From: Ampullaceana balthica | Taxonomy: Eukaryota; Mollusca; Gastropoda; Lymnaeidae | Direction of reading: 5' to 3' | Assembly: GCA_944989445.1 (NCBI GenBank) | Contig: CALYLW010000324.1 | Location: forward strand, 608,343-672,342 | Length of the DNA: 64,000 nucleotides | Part shown: positions 11,456-22,594 of the stretch, one piece after another | How the letters are laid out: the number at the start of each line of letters is the position of its first letter | How positions within the stretch are numbered: position 1 is the stretch's first letter | The notes under the pieces: generated by a model | What the model saw: only the letters and a program-made list of their open reading frames with translations | Databases searched by the model: none | Told to the model about the DNA's origin: nothing | Program-made: the position numbers and the translations under genes

Positions 11456-11841
11456 GTTTTTTTTAAATCCCTTATATTGACGTCACCGTATTGTCGTGGT
11501 CAAACCCACGGAAAAACAAGAGTAAAAAAATACCCATTTTCCGTGATCCCATCGAGCTGAAATTTTGCACATAGACTTGTGTCACCTAACAATGCATTGT
11601 ATCAAAATTTCAGATCGATTGAAAGTACCGTAATTAAATTAATGAATTTTTAGTTTATCTCTATGTAGCATGTGTAGCCGTCTGTTATAGTTGATCTCCA
11701 CGGGCCACTGGAGGTTCACTCCAGCCCTCGATTTCACAAGGGTCTGTCGCGCGGTGCGTATTATATTGAACAAATCAATACTTTTAGTTATGTCTCATAT
11801 ATAAGGATTTATAGTCAAAAACTTTGTTTTTACGGGTTGTT
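11456..11841 (-). repeat. Dispersed palindromic-ended repeat, AAATCCCTTATA family (copy 1)
   Basis: The family is marked by AAATCCCTTATAT near one end, CTATAAATCC...CGGGTT at the other, and a conserved core with AATGCATTG and TCAATTAATTACGG-like sequence. On this strand it reads AAATCCCTTATATTGACG first and ends TTTTTACGGGTTG. Related copies lie at 22019, 37681 and 53263, and partial ones at 16655 and 31300. No coding frame is seen, so it is probably a non-autonomous element of unknown superfamily. Confidence 0.7.
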
Positions 11842-12428
11842 TTTATTTTAATGATTCGTACAGAAGTTTTGCCCAAATTATTTGTGAAGTTAATTTTCGT
11901 ATAGTTTTGTACTTGATTCGGTGTTTTAATATTTCAATTCCTTCGGAGAGTTCAAATGCTTATTGAAATTTATTTTCGATAACAACGAAATATTCAATTA
12001 TTGATTTGAGTTGTCAGCAAAAAGTTTAACTACTAGATTTAGTAATGGAAGTTTATGTGTGGCTCTAAAAATGTATTTCTCCTTTGCTTTACTATAAAGA
12101 ATAATGGAAATATCTAGATACTCAAATTGTCAAATCCCACGAAGGTCTTAATGAGGAGAAACCGATTTATCCGGCTAATAACAGAATTTTGTTTTCCCTC
12201 ACCGAATCTTAAAAATTTGACAAAGTTTTGTTCCAAATCTACTTGATGGGGACTGGGAGGTCTATAAGTTACAAGAATAAATCAACGAATGATGATGATG
12301 ATGATGATTAAATAAACTGATGATGATGTTGATGACTTGTCAGACACGCTTTGAGTGGGGTGGGGGAGGGTTGTTGAAACAGTTCATAACCTGTAATATA
12401 ATTGGACGGCTGTACCCAATATCAGCTA

Positions 12429-12599
12429 CAGAGGCGTAACAACGACTTGGCATCGGGGCAGTTGCCAAGGGCGCCGAGGGCTAATCCTTCAATTTATTCA
12501 AATTTAGTATTGAAAAAGCCACAAAGCTGAAATTTGTCAAGGGCGCCAAAGATAAATTTTAAACTAGCCAAGGGCGCGGAAAACCCAGTTACGCTTCTG
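12429..12599. mobile_element. 171-bp hAT-type MITE
   Basis: The ends are CAGAGGCGTAAC and (complement of right) CAGAAGCGTAACTGGG. A perfect 8-bp duplication, ATCAGCTA, lies at 12421-12428 and 12600-12607. Two internal copies of an AAGGGCGC motif are present. It belongs to the widespread CAGTGGCGTA-ended type. Confidence 0.87.
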
Positions 12600-14213
12600 A
12601 TCAGCTATAGAATAAAACTGATGGAAATCTTTGTAATTGTAAGATGCAATAAATAATTTTCTGTAAAGAAGGAGCGTCTTTAATATATAAGATAAGATCA
12701 GACATTGTCTGCCTATTGCCGCATAAGTTTCTTCGTACGCTAGTCTCGTTTTCTAATACATTATTTTAAAGTTTTACAGGGAATTAAAAGGCAATATTGT
12801 AGAGTTTTAGTCAGTTTTGGTTTAAGATCATATTATTATATCCGGTAAGGCTTTAATATTTCGTTTCTTATACCCCCCCCCCTTTTTTTTTCCTTTATCG
12901 TTCTCCTCGACCTCCTGTAAGGCGCGTAAGATTTGATAATGATCTAGGGAGGTCTCATTGTCTTTATTTTTTAAACGTTTGGTAGAGATTTTCTCAACGA
13001 AGTCCAGATGGATCGTTGTAGTTTCTCTGCCAATCTCATGAGATCTCCAAGGTTCATGGCCGTACCTGCAGAGAATTACCTGCGTGCACGTGGAAGCCGT
13101 TAGGATAGCTGTCTGCGCATGGCACGGTGTGGAATACCTGTCTGAGGTTGATTCGAAAATAAAAGTCCCTGGTTCTACTACGGAACTTCGGGTACACGAT
13201 TGGTGGAGGTTGGACGTGCGCTCTGCGATTGGTAAAGGAAATGGGGAGGGAAGGAGGCAAGCATCAACGATCAAGGGAGATCATCAGGGTATGGGAATTG
13301 AAGACATGTGCCGGTTGCTGGGGGGGGGCGCCGTATAGAATTTAGCGTTATCTCCAAGGTAAGGTACAGTCCCGTTGCCTTGGGAGTTTTTCTTTTCAGT
13401 TTGAGATAAACGAAAATGTATTTGAATGAGCTAACAAGACGAGAATAACTAGAGACAACAACAATGTACGTGTGGGTCTTGGGTGGATGCGTCTTTATAA
13501 AACTATATACGATTTTAGTCAGTGTTTTCGTCCTGCTTTGTTTTATTGAAAAAAATATTACTTTTACTTGTGTGTCTTTTGAATCGGAGCAAATATGATA
13601 AATGTCTTAAATGTGTTTAACTTAACTGAATATTTATTTTTAATAGGGTTAACAGAAAACATGTGATTTATCCAGTGTGTAAAAGAGCTTTATAAAATGT
13701 TGAGTTTATTATGAACGAGTGAAAAGGCCTGAAATGTCAGCTGTCTTTGACACTCCCAACATTCGTGTTTGATCCATCAAGACGGTCATGCCAATTAACG
13801 AGACTCAAAGATAAAAGTCCCGAAAAGAAATACAATTCCTTATTTGTAGGAGAGTTCGCTTTTGTAGATAGGTGGGGAAAAAACCCCACCTTGATGGGGC
13901 TCATCTAAAGTGATGCAAGTAATTACATGACCTTTTCGTGTCTTGTGTGTTGTACATGTCATGGGATAACACAGGACACACGCATGTCGAGATGGAATCA
14001 ATGTGTTGCTTGATATGTGCAACATGATGTGTTGGAGAAAATATAATTTTTGGGGTTTTTCCTATAGAGGTATTTTCCCTATATCTATGCATCTGTTATC
14101 CCAATTTTTGGTGGCAAAGTTACAGGACGAAAAGCGCGTTTAGATTTCAGAATAAAATGAGCATGTAAAATATGTATAGACTAGGGGCAAGTACCCGGCT
14201 TCGCCCAGGTTTA
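12600..14213. other. Intronic sequence, open frames without recognised domain
   Basis: Overlapping frames on both strands at 12828-13338 span a GC-richer patch, but none shows a known domain or supported splice structure. An A/T-rich region follows. I see nothing more definite. Confidence 0.4.
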
Positions 14214-14765
14214 ACAACAACAACAACAAAAACAACAACAGCAACAAAACAACAAAAACAAACAACAAAAACAAAACAACAACAACTACTACAACAACAA
14301 AGCAACAACAACAAAACAACAACTACAAAACAACAACAGCAACAGCAACAACAACAACAACAGCAACAACAACAGCAACAACGACAAAACCAACAACAGA
14401 AACAGCAACAGCAACAAAACAACAAAAACAAAACAACAACAAAAACAACAAAATCAACAACAAAACAACTACAACAACAACAGCAACAACAACAAAGCAA
14501 CAACAACAAAACAACAACTACAACAGCAACAACAACAAAGCAATAACAACATGAAGGACATTGTCGTCGCAGGGCAAGGGATGTGGACAACAACAACAAC
14601 AGCAAAAACAACACAAAAGCAACAACAGCAACAACAACAACAACAACAAAAACAACAACAGCAACAACAACAAAACAACAACAAAAACATCAAACAAAGC
14701 AACAACAACAAAACAACAACTACAACAACAAAAGCAACAACAACAAAGCAACAACAACAAAAAAT
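14213..14765. repeat. AAC-rich microsatellite block
   Basis: About 550 bp is almost entirely AAC/ACA units with AGC, AAA and TAC interruptions. A short unique island lies at about 14552-14584. The block is open in several frames on both strands (polyQ/N/T forward, polyV/L/C reverse), a consequence of the triplet repeat, not coding evidence. Confidence 0.95.
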
Positions 14766-15066
14766 TTATTTTATGGCGATAATCGCCTTCTTGTTAATCT
14801 CGACACCAAAATGTTTATTAATTTGCGTCATTATTTTACGTCTTAATTTTCAATAATTTTTATTTTATATAGCTCATATAGGGAAAAACTACATTTTGGG
14901 CCCCCGGCCCCCAGTATCTTATATATATGGAACGAAACCTGTTTAATAACCTTTCCGGTATAATTTTGTGTACGTGTACCGAATTTCACGTTATTTGGTT
15001 GTCTGGATCTTGAGTTATTAGGGAACAGACAGACAGACAGACAACAAATGCGTCTTATATGTATAG
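14766..15066. repeat. Probable 3' tail of a dispersed element
   Basis: The stretch after the AAC block ends in TTGAGTTATTAGGGAACAGA with a four-fold CAGA run, then TATATGTATAGAGATAT. Such (CAGA)n plus TATATATAGA tails are common at the ends of animal interspersed elements. The family is not determined. Confidence 0.4.
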
Positions 15067-16042
15067 AGATATATGGTATAAACCAAGAAATTTACTTCTC
15101 TAGCATGTCGAAATCATTACAGATGCGGTGGCAATTGGTCTAGAGTTTATTCCCTCTAACAACAGTGATAGAAAATAGAACATAGGTGACGTAAGCCTCT
15201 GTAAGGCTGACAATAATAAACAATAAATCAATGTGGACATTGAGCTTTTGTTAAAATCTATTATATAATTCCCGTTGTCTGTATGGATGTAATGCTGTTA
15301 TGTGGCGCTGCGATCGATTTTGTTTTATAGTGCTGTTAGGTGGCACTGCGATCGATTTTGTTTTATAGCTATCTCTTTTCATCATCTTCTCTCTCTCTCT
15401 CTCTTTCTATCACATCTTGATTTCAAATTTTTTTTAAACCGTTACGAAGAACCAAAAAAGATTCCGTCATTTTTGACGGGTTATCTCTAGTTCTACTATA
15501 ATGACTCAATAATTCACAATTTAACTCACATTCTTTTTCTTATATTGGATGAAAACTAAACATTTACACGACAAGGCAGTTTCACTTACACTAAATATAT
15601 CTATCCAAGGTCTAACTTATATCGCCTTTTATAGTTTGTCGGTTAGGTACGTCTGCGTACTAAGGCGCACCGGTGCTTTATCGATCAATAAATGTTTCAG
15701 ATGAGGTGCGTAAAACGGAAAAAAGCAAGAAGAGCGCACGACTTTCAGATCGTGATACCAGAGTCCACAAAAATGATAGTTATAACAGAGTCGACTTGTT
15801 CAGAGGTTAAAATTCTGGGACCCAACTCCCAATATAAAGGAACCAAACAATTTACTTTATAAAGGGCAAGTGATCCGGTTTGTCTTATTAATGACCGCTT
15901 ACAGACTTAAAACAAAAAAAAATCATAACTTTTTATTGCAATAATCTTCAACCCAGTTTTCTGAATTGCGTTAATTTGTTCGTACAGTTATTGATACCCC
16001 CCCCCCACACACACAAGCACAACTTACCATTTTCCATTTCCA
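15067..16042. other. AT-rich intronic sequence
   Basis: The stretch holds a near-direct duplication of TGGCACTGCGATCGATTTTG-type sequence at about 15301-15368 (two roughly 45-bp copies), a short CT run at 15389 and a C-run at 16000. No gene is seen. Confidence 0.5.
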
Positions 16043-16045
16043 TTA

Positions 16046-16279
16046 GGGGCCGTCCATAAAGTACGTCACGCTATTTTAAACCATTTTTAACTCCCAATCC
16101 CCCCTGTCACAAACTGAACAAAAATGTTGTTTTTTTATTAACAAAATAATTAAAATTTAATATTAAACACCGTGACGTCACACATGGCCGGACCCCCCTC
16201 CCTCCCCCTGTCACAAACTGTCACACTTTCTTACACCCCCTCCCCCCTCTGGAGCGTGACGTACTTTATGGACGGCCCC
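16046..16279. mobile_element. Complete PIF/Harbinger-like MITE (234 bp)
   Basis: The left GGGGCCGTCCATAAAGTACG is repeated in inverted orientation at the right end. TTA flanks both sides (16043-16045 and 16280-16282), the 3-bp TWA target of PIF/Harbinger elements. C-rich runs and CTGTCACAAACTG motifs fill the interior. Superfamily assignment is inference; ISL2EU-type elements have similar ends. Confidence 0.82.
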
Positions 16280-16654
16280 TTACAGCAACAAAGATAATTG
16301 CCGCCTAGGGCGGGATGTTTAAAGCCACCTCAAAGAAAGAACTCAGGCAGCCACACGCACATAAAAAAAATGCTCCACCGAATAAAAGGAACAAATCACG
16401 CACTAAAACATTTGGCGAAAGGTCTTTCTGTGCCCCCCCCCCAAAACAATTACACATTCGCAGTATCCTCCTACTAAGACCTTCAAGAATGCACTGAAAA
16501 CACATCTCTTCAAACTTTACTTTCAAAATTAACAATCAAACATCTCTCTGAATCAAAAACGTAGTATGTGAACCTTCATGTCAGTATATGTTGTAGTTAG
16601 GAAATGAATGTTTTACAAATAAATATAAGTGTGTTACTATTTTATTACCACGTT

Positions 16655-16905
16655 TTATTAACGTACTTTCGTGTCTGTCTGTCTGTCCGCAATTTTTAAA
16701 TTTGCCAACGTAAAATTAAACCACTTTTGATAGTCCTAGAGAGCTCAAACTTTTACCACAGATAGATCTTGGATGACAATGCATAGTATCAAAATTTCAG
16801 ATTGATCGAATGTACCGCAATTAAATTATTGCATTTTTAGTTTATCTCTATATAAGTATCTGTATCCGTCTGCTGTAGTTCAATTTCACGTGCCGAGTTC
16901 ACCCC
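16655..16905 (-). repeat. Diverged relative of the AAATCCCTTATA repeat family
   Basis: It shares ATCAAAATTTCAGATTGATC, a TACCGCAATTAAATTA core and TTTTTAGTTTATCTCTAT with the copy at 11456. It is preceded by CTGTCTGTCTGTC. Confidence 0.55.
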
Positions 16906-16980
16906 GTGACCTCATCGCCGTGGTATTAAAACGTTGGGCGGGCGCTGATGAGGTGTTTGGTAAAATAAACAGAGGTAAAA

Positions 16981-17380
16981 AAAAAGATGTTTAAAATCCA
17001 CGTTTTTATTAGTGGACTAAAAAGAAGAAAATAAATAAAGGTAAAAAGGGATCTTTAAAAACCACTTTTTTATAAGTAGACTAAAAAGAAGAAAATAATT
17101 TAAAACTTATAAGTTCAAGTACTTTGATTTAATATCACTAAAAACGTGGGGCTGGTGTTAGGTATAAAAATTAAAGATTTATAATTTAGAAGGCAAAAGA
17201 GAGATCTATAAGTGAGGAATGAGTGAACTGCATATGTTAAACCTCATAAGCGCCCGCCCCACGTTTTAGTCATATTAAATCAATGTACTTGAACTTATAA
17301 ATTTTAAATTATTTTCTTCTTTTTAGTACACTTATAAAAACTTGGTTTTTAAAAGTCCTCTTTACTTTTATTTATTTATG
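16981..17380. repeat. Foldback element with long inverted arms (copy 1)
   Basis: The left arm around 17045-17150 (TTTAAAAACCACTTTTTTATAAG, AAAAAGAAGAAAATAATTTA, then AAAACGTGGGGC) is repeated as the reverse complement at about 17255-17380. A second copy is at 47285-47650. The central segment contains AGAGAGATCTATAAGTGAG. The arms could form a cruciform or a hairpin RNA over 100 bp long. Confidence 0.75.
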
Positions 17381-17440
17381 TGAAGCGCTTTGTACCTAGC
17401 TGCTTGCTGGGGTACTGCGCTATATAAATTACCAAATTAT
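17381..17440. repeat. SINE-type 3' tail, GCGCTATATAAATT
   Basis: GTGAAGCGCTTTGTACC ... GCTTGCTGGGGTACTGCGC followed by TATATAAATT resembles the tail shared by many animal SINEs. Relatives: 53196-53255 (+) and 38094-38160 (minus). Confidence 0.6.
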
Positions 17441-18077
17441 TTTTATAATCATTAAAAGAATAGACAATAATTTTCCAGTTATTATTTAAAGTTCCTTTGA
17501 ATAAAAAGCTCTACTTACTGATATCTAAATATTACTAACCAGCAATAGCTCTTAAACATTTAAATTACTTTTAAAAAAATTATTATTTACTTTTTGGATC
17601 TCTAAATACTTCTTTTCAATTAACTTGCTGTTATGCGTCTGATAATCTTTGGATTCAATAAACTGATCCATGATTTGTGGCAAGCTAATTTTATAATAGT
17701 TTCGTATTTGAATTGTTTTATTAAAGGACCAAATGAGCTGCAGTTTTTTTTAGCGCTGCAAACAAGTACAGGGCCTGGCACCAGTTTTCATTCAATTGTA
17801 TCCGTGTTTTGAAAACAAACACATATTTTCAGTCCTTAAAAAATCTTCGGATAACCAACAGTTCTGAAAAACATACATTTTATGAACTTTCTACGTTTCA
17901 CTCGCCATGATCAAGTGTCAATCAGATTTAAGGAATGACAAGTTTTAACCACGTTAATGATTGGACAACATGAAACCAGGTTAATGATTTGACAAGCTAA
18001 GATCACGTGGCTCTACTGTTTACGTCATATTGTGAGGGCAAACGTAGGTCATGTCGCTACGACATAACGCAAAAAAA
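17441..18077. other. AT-rich intronic sequence
   Basis: No gene or repeat is recognised. Between 17925 and 18010 the motif TTAATGATTGGACAA / TTAATGATTTGACAAG occurs twice. Confidence 0.45.
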
Positions 18078-18290
18078 ATGGACGACTTGTCAGAGAACAT
18101 CGTCTTGTTCGAGGAGCACGGTGCACTGGGCAAGGCATATCACCGATGTCGGACATTCCATTGCCGACCTGGCACTTGGCAGATAACCCCAAGCAGTTTT
18201 ATGCCCCTGAGCACAGAGTGCTTGCCGCTGTTCACTACCGTGAGCTGCTGCTGTGTGGCTGGTGTGAATGGGATTTCTTCCACCTTGGTA
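18078..18290 (+). pseudogene. Exon-like fragment of unknown function, uncertain
   Basis: An ATG at 18078 opens MDDLSENIVLFEEHGALGKA. About 75 bp on, a different frame from 18146 reads WHLADNPKQFYAPEHRVLAA and [20 protein letters not shown], which looks more protein-like than surrounding intron. A GT-type donor (GTATTT) follows at about 18289. A frameshift would be needed to join the halves. I do not recognise a family. It could be a retrocopy fragment, an unannotated exon or chance. Confidence 0.22.
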
Positions 18291-18375
18291 TTTGTTTATT
18301 AAGTTCTTGGTTTGGGAAACATTGGCGGGTTGCTTGGGGGATGGGGCTATAAAGTGGCAACATTTGCCTGGGAAT

Positions 18376-18402
18376 ATATATACACACACATATATATATA
18401 TA

Positions 18403-18496
<94 letters not shown>
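18376..18496. repeat. (TA)n microsatellite
   Basis: About 115 bp of almost uninterrupted TA dinucleotides follow a short ACACACAT lead-in. It is likely prone to length error in assembly. Confidence 0.95.
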
Positions 18497-18497
<1 letters not shown>

Positions 18498-19625
18498 TGG
18501 ATGTTTTCAGGATTGTTGAGTGGAATTTCATCGCCCTGAAGATTTGTCGTACAAGTAACATTTTCTTGTGTACTCTCAATCATTGTGCTTCGGAGACACA
18601 CTGTATATACTTGACGCACGGTTGTATGTTGACATAAATTGACACATAATTCCCAGAAGTATGAGTCCACATGGTTTTTCATAACTAATGTTGATGACAT
18701 TCGTATTCCATGCTTGACAATAATATGATGCATTTGTTAACATGAGAAAATATGTTTTGTCCCTCTAAGTGCATTGAAACAAATTGTTAAGAGTCCTCTT
18801 TTTACCCATTTTGTAAAACCCATTTTCTTATTTTACAATTTTTAAATTTAATAAATATGTCTTCGCCAGGTTTAATAATTACAATTTGCAATTATAGCTA
18901 ACGCTTCAAAGAAAAGAAGGGGGGGGGATGTATTTATTATTTCCCTTTGATTACTCCGAACATCACTTGTTGAGTTTTAACTGTTTATTTTAAAATAATA
19001 TTTTAAAAAAGCTTTACACAAAAAAGCAAATAACTTGACAGCCGACTATGCAAATTACATTAGATTTTTGAATATTCTATTGTCACCAGAGATACAAGTG
19101 TTTGTCAACTTTCAGCTCAATCGAGCAATGAGACGAGCGTCAGAATGCCATTGCAAGATTTGACGCCAACAGCAGACACACACAGAATTGTCAAGCCAAA
19201 TAAAAGCGTGTACAAAATTTTTTTCGCTGCTTTCTAAAATTAGTTACATTACAACCATGCATACATACAGACGACGGGAATTATGTATATTGATCGTTTT
19301 ATTAACTAAACAAAGCAAATTGAATATATCAAGAGATGGAATGGATATACGGAGAACATAAAAGCTATTATTGTGTTCAGAACTTGTGTTATCCTCATTT
19401 AGACATTACATGCCTCTGAAACGTCTACTTCCTGCTGTTACTGTTTTGTTTCTCCCTTGTATATAGCCGCTAGCAACAGTTTTCCTTGCCTCACCAGGCG
19501 GCGTAATTAGAGTTTAGGGAGCGCTTTAAGTGGTTCCCGGGACGAGGTTTTGAGAAGATTGAGCTCCCCTTGATGTAATGATGTAAGGATTTAAAAGCTG
19601 AGCAGACTGGCTGTTTGCGTGTGTG
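18497..19625. other. Intronic sequence, no recognised gene
   Basis: AT-rich DNA, with a G-run at 18922. No convincing frame or terminal repeat. Confidence 0.45.
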
Positions 19626-19627
19626 TG

Positions 19628-19672
<45 letters not shown>

Positions 19673-19700
19673 GTGTGTGTGCGTGTGTGTGTGAGTGTAT
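19616..19700. repeat. GA/GT compound microsatellite
   Basis: TGTGTGTG, then about 20 GA units, then GTGTGTGCGTGTGTGTG. Confidence 0.93.
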
Positions 19701-19891
19701 CGCTTAAGGGGAAGGAGTAAGGTGGTGTTTGTGATATTAGTGGCAACATGTTTCGGAAAGCTTCCGGAAGGAACAAGTGTATGTAATAGGATTTTTTTAT
19801 AAAATTATTTTTAGGAGAAACTCGTTGTAGTGTAGATGCAAAAATATACTCTACTAGCATTGTCTATTGGCTGAAATCAGTTGACACTCAG

Positions 19892-20752
19892 TCCTCGTAG
19901 ATAGCATGTGTCATAAATCCTCGTAGATAGCATGTGTCATAAATCCTCGTAGATAGCATGTGTCAGAAATCCTCGTAGATAGCATGTGTCAGAAATCCTC
20001 GTAGATAGCATGTGTCATAAATCCTCGTAGATAGCATGTGTCATAAATCCTCGTAGATAGCATGTGTCATAAATCCTCGTAGATAGCATGTGTCATAAAT
20101 CCTCGTAGATAGCATGTGTCATAAATCCTCGTAGATAGCATGTGTCATAAATCCTCGTAGATAGCATGTGTCATAAATCCTCGTAGATAGCATGTGTCAT
20201 AAATCCTCGTAGATAGCATGTGTCATAAATCCTCGTAGATAGCATGTGTCATAAATCCTCGTAGATAGCATGTGTCATAAATCCTCGTAGATAGCATGTG
20301 TCATAAATCCTCGTAGATAGCATGTGTCATAAATCCTCGTAGATAGCATGTGTCATAAATCCTCGTAGATAGCATGTGTCATAAATCCTCGTAGATAGCA
20401 TGTGTCATAAATCCTCGTAGATAGCATGTGTCATAAATCCTCGTAGATAGCATGTGTCATAAATCCTCGTAGATAGCATGTGTCATAAATCCTCGTAGAT
20501 AGCATGTGTCATAAATCCTCGTAGATAGCATGTGTCATAAATCCTCGTAGATAGCATGTGTCATAAATCCTCGTAGATAGCATGTGTCATAAATCCTCGT
20601 AGATAGCATGTGTCATAAATCCTCGTAGATAGCATGTGTCATAAATCCTCGTAGATAGCATGTGTCATAAATCCTCGTAGATAGCATGTGTCATAAATCC
20701 TCGTAGATAGCATGTGTCATAAATCCTCGTAGATAGCATGTGTCATAAATAA
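19892..20752. repeat. 26-bp minisatellite, about 33 near-identical copies
   Basis: The unit contains CCTCGTAGATAGCATGTGTC followed by ATAAAT. Nearly every copy is identical; only copies 3 and 4 (near 19960-19995) have CAGAAAT instead of CATAAAT. Such homogeneity suggests very recent expansion or strong homogenisation. There are no spacers, so it is not CRISPR-like. Confidence 0.97.
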
Positions 20753-20929
20753 ATAAAACCATCCCATTTAAAATGAATTTAGAAGATCCAAATTATTTCA
20801 TTTCAAATTTTTAGTATCTAATTGGTCGGTTAGAAAGCGCTTGATAATTTTCTTCATTTCTATGCTTCATTATCTTCTGTTGTCTGAGGTTCTGACGAGT
20901 CAAGAGAATATGGCAAAACAATACGTCAA

Positions 20930-21592
20930 TGCTGACCCCAACTTGGCAATGCTGCACCCCAACATGTCAATGCTGCACCCCAACATGTCAAATCTGCACC
21001 CCAACATGGCAATGCTGCACCCCAACATGTCAATGCTGCACCCCAACATGGCAATGCTGCACCCCAACATGTCAATGCTGCACCCCAACATGTCAATGCT
21101 GCACCCCAACATGGCAATGCTGCACCCCAACATGTCAATGCTGCACCCCAACATGGCAATGCTGCACCCCAACATGACAATGCTGCACCCCAACATGTCA
21201 ATGCTGCACCCCAACATGTCAATGCAACACCCCAACACGCCAATGCTGCACCCCAACATGTCAATGCTGCACCCCAACATGCCAATGCTGCACCCCAACA
21301 TGTCAATGCAACACCCCAACACGCCAATGCTGCACCCCAACATGTCAATGCTGCACCCCAACATGTCAATGCTGCACCCCAACATGGCAATGCTGCACCC
21401 CAACATGTCAATGCTGCACCCCAACATGTCAATGCTGCACCCCAACATGTCAATGCAACACCCCAACACGCCAATGCTGCACCCCAACATGTCAATGCTG
21501 CACCCCAACATGTCAATGCTGCACCCCAACATGTCATTGCTGCACCCCAACATGTCAATGCTGCACCCCAACATGTCAATGCTGCACCTCAA
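20930..21592. repeat. 21-bp minisatellite with open frame (MLHPNMS heptads)
   Basis: About 31 copies of a 21-bp unit containing AATGCTGCACCCCAACATG. The + frame running to 21620 reads heptads MLHPNM(S/A/T/P). The first true ATG is 20862, giving a short hydrophobic lead MLHYLLLSEV. The reverse strand is equally open. Differences between units are mainly GTC/GGC/GAC/GCC changes that alter amino acids, with little synonymous bias, arguing against selection on protein. A two-unit variant (CAACACCCCAACACGCC) recurs three times, showing higher-order duplication. Confidence 0.93.
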
Positions 21593-21620
21593 TAAAGAAA
21601 GAACGGGGCGCTTCCTCTAG

Positions 21621-22018
21621 CCCCCGTACCCTTCTAGTCACTATCTAATGCAAATAAATCTTACACTTGGATGTCTTATTCTGGCATATAGTCTCCGAAA
21701 TTGGAACCCCAAGTTCCTTCAAATAACCTAGATTATGTGAACAATATTGAATGCAAGCAAACATGAATCTACTAAATTTTAAATAAAAACACTCACAAAA
21801 CTACAAAATAACGAATATAATTTCTTTTTAATGCTCTTAGTCTTACATTTGACCCAAAATGAATTCATATAATTTTTTTTAATTTATGCTGAAGAATAAA
21901 GTCATAGATAACCCTCAAAAAAAGTTGGACCGGAAATCATCGAACATTTTTGTCGACTTTGTAATTAGTACCAATAGCAATTGTCCGAATCATTAAAAGA
22001 AAATTTTTTAAATAAAAC
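21621..22018. other. AT-rich intronic spacer
   Basis: Nothing recognised between the 21-bp array and the next dispersed repeat. Confidence 0.45.
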
Positions 22019-22594
22019 AAACCCGTAAAAACAAAGTTTTTGACTATAAATCCCTTATATATGAGACATAACTAACAGTATTGATTATTTTCAAACATTT
22101 ACAGACTGAATCTGTCTTAACACAAGTTTGCTTCATAACCCTAGGGGGGAGGGGTGGGGGGAGGGGTGGGGGGAGGGGTGGGGGGAGGGGTGTGTGGGAG
22201 GGGGAGAGGGGAAAAGTCTGGTCACCGATTCGCTTGACCGAGCTCAGAGTGACACGTAAAATGTAAACAAAAGCGCACCGTCGTTTCGTTGGGTCGCCTC
22301 AATGCTCAAACTTTCACGTGGCAAAGAAACAATAACAAATCGTGATTTTAAATTACATACCTCATATAAGGATAAACTAAAAATGCATTAATTTAATTAC
22401 GGTACGTTCGATCGATCTGAAATTTTGATACGATGCATTGTTAGGTAAGACGGGTCCGTGTGCCAAATTTCAGTTCGATCGGATCATTGGAAGTGGGTCA
22501 TTTTTGACTTCTGTGTTTCCGCCCGCCGAGCCCATGAGATGATGAGAGAGAGACAGACAGAGAGAGACGGCCGCGAAGTTAATATAAGGGATTT
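22019..22594 (+). repeat. AAATCCCTTATA repeat family (copy 2) with a G-rich insertion
   Basis: It begins AAACCCGTAAAAACAAAG and CTATAAATCCCTTATATATG, and ends AATATAAGGGATTT, so the AAATCCCTTATA motif is inverted at the two ends. The middle carries four G-runs repeats (22143-22205). The core ATTTAATTACGGTACG and ATGCATTGTTAGGTAA match copies 1, 3 and 4. Confidence 0.72.
22142..22210 (+). repeat. G-run minisatellite, potential G-quadruplex
   Basis: About four tandem GGGGGGAGGGGT units of about 14 bp give eight or more runs of four to six guanines within 70 bp on the + strand. Confidence 0.85.

Noticed and set aside
12828..13338. Gene on either strand in the GC-richer patch
   Set aside because: Overlapping frames on both strands show no recognised domain, and no splice sites clearly bound them.
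14147..14856. PolyQ/polyN and polyV/C proteins
   Set aside because: All frames derive from the AAC microsatellite and are open on both strands.
19892..20752. CRISPR-like direct repeats
   Set aside because: Repeats are head-to-tail without unique spacers, inside a eukaryotic intron.
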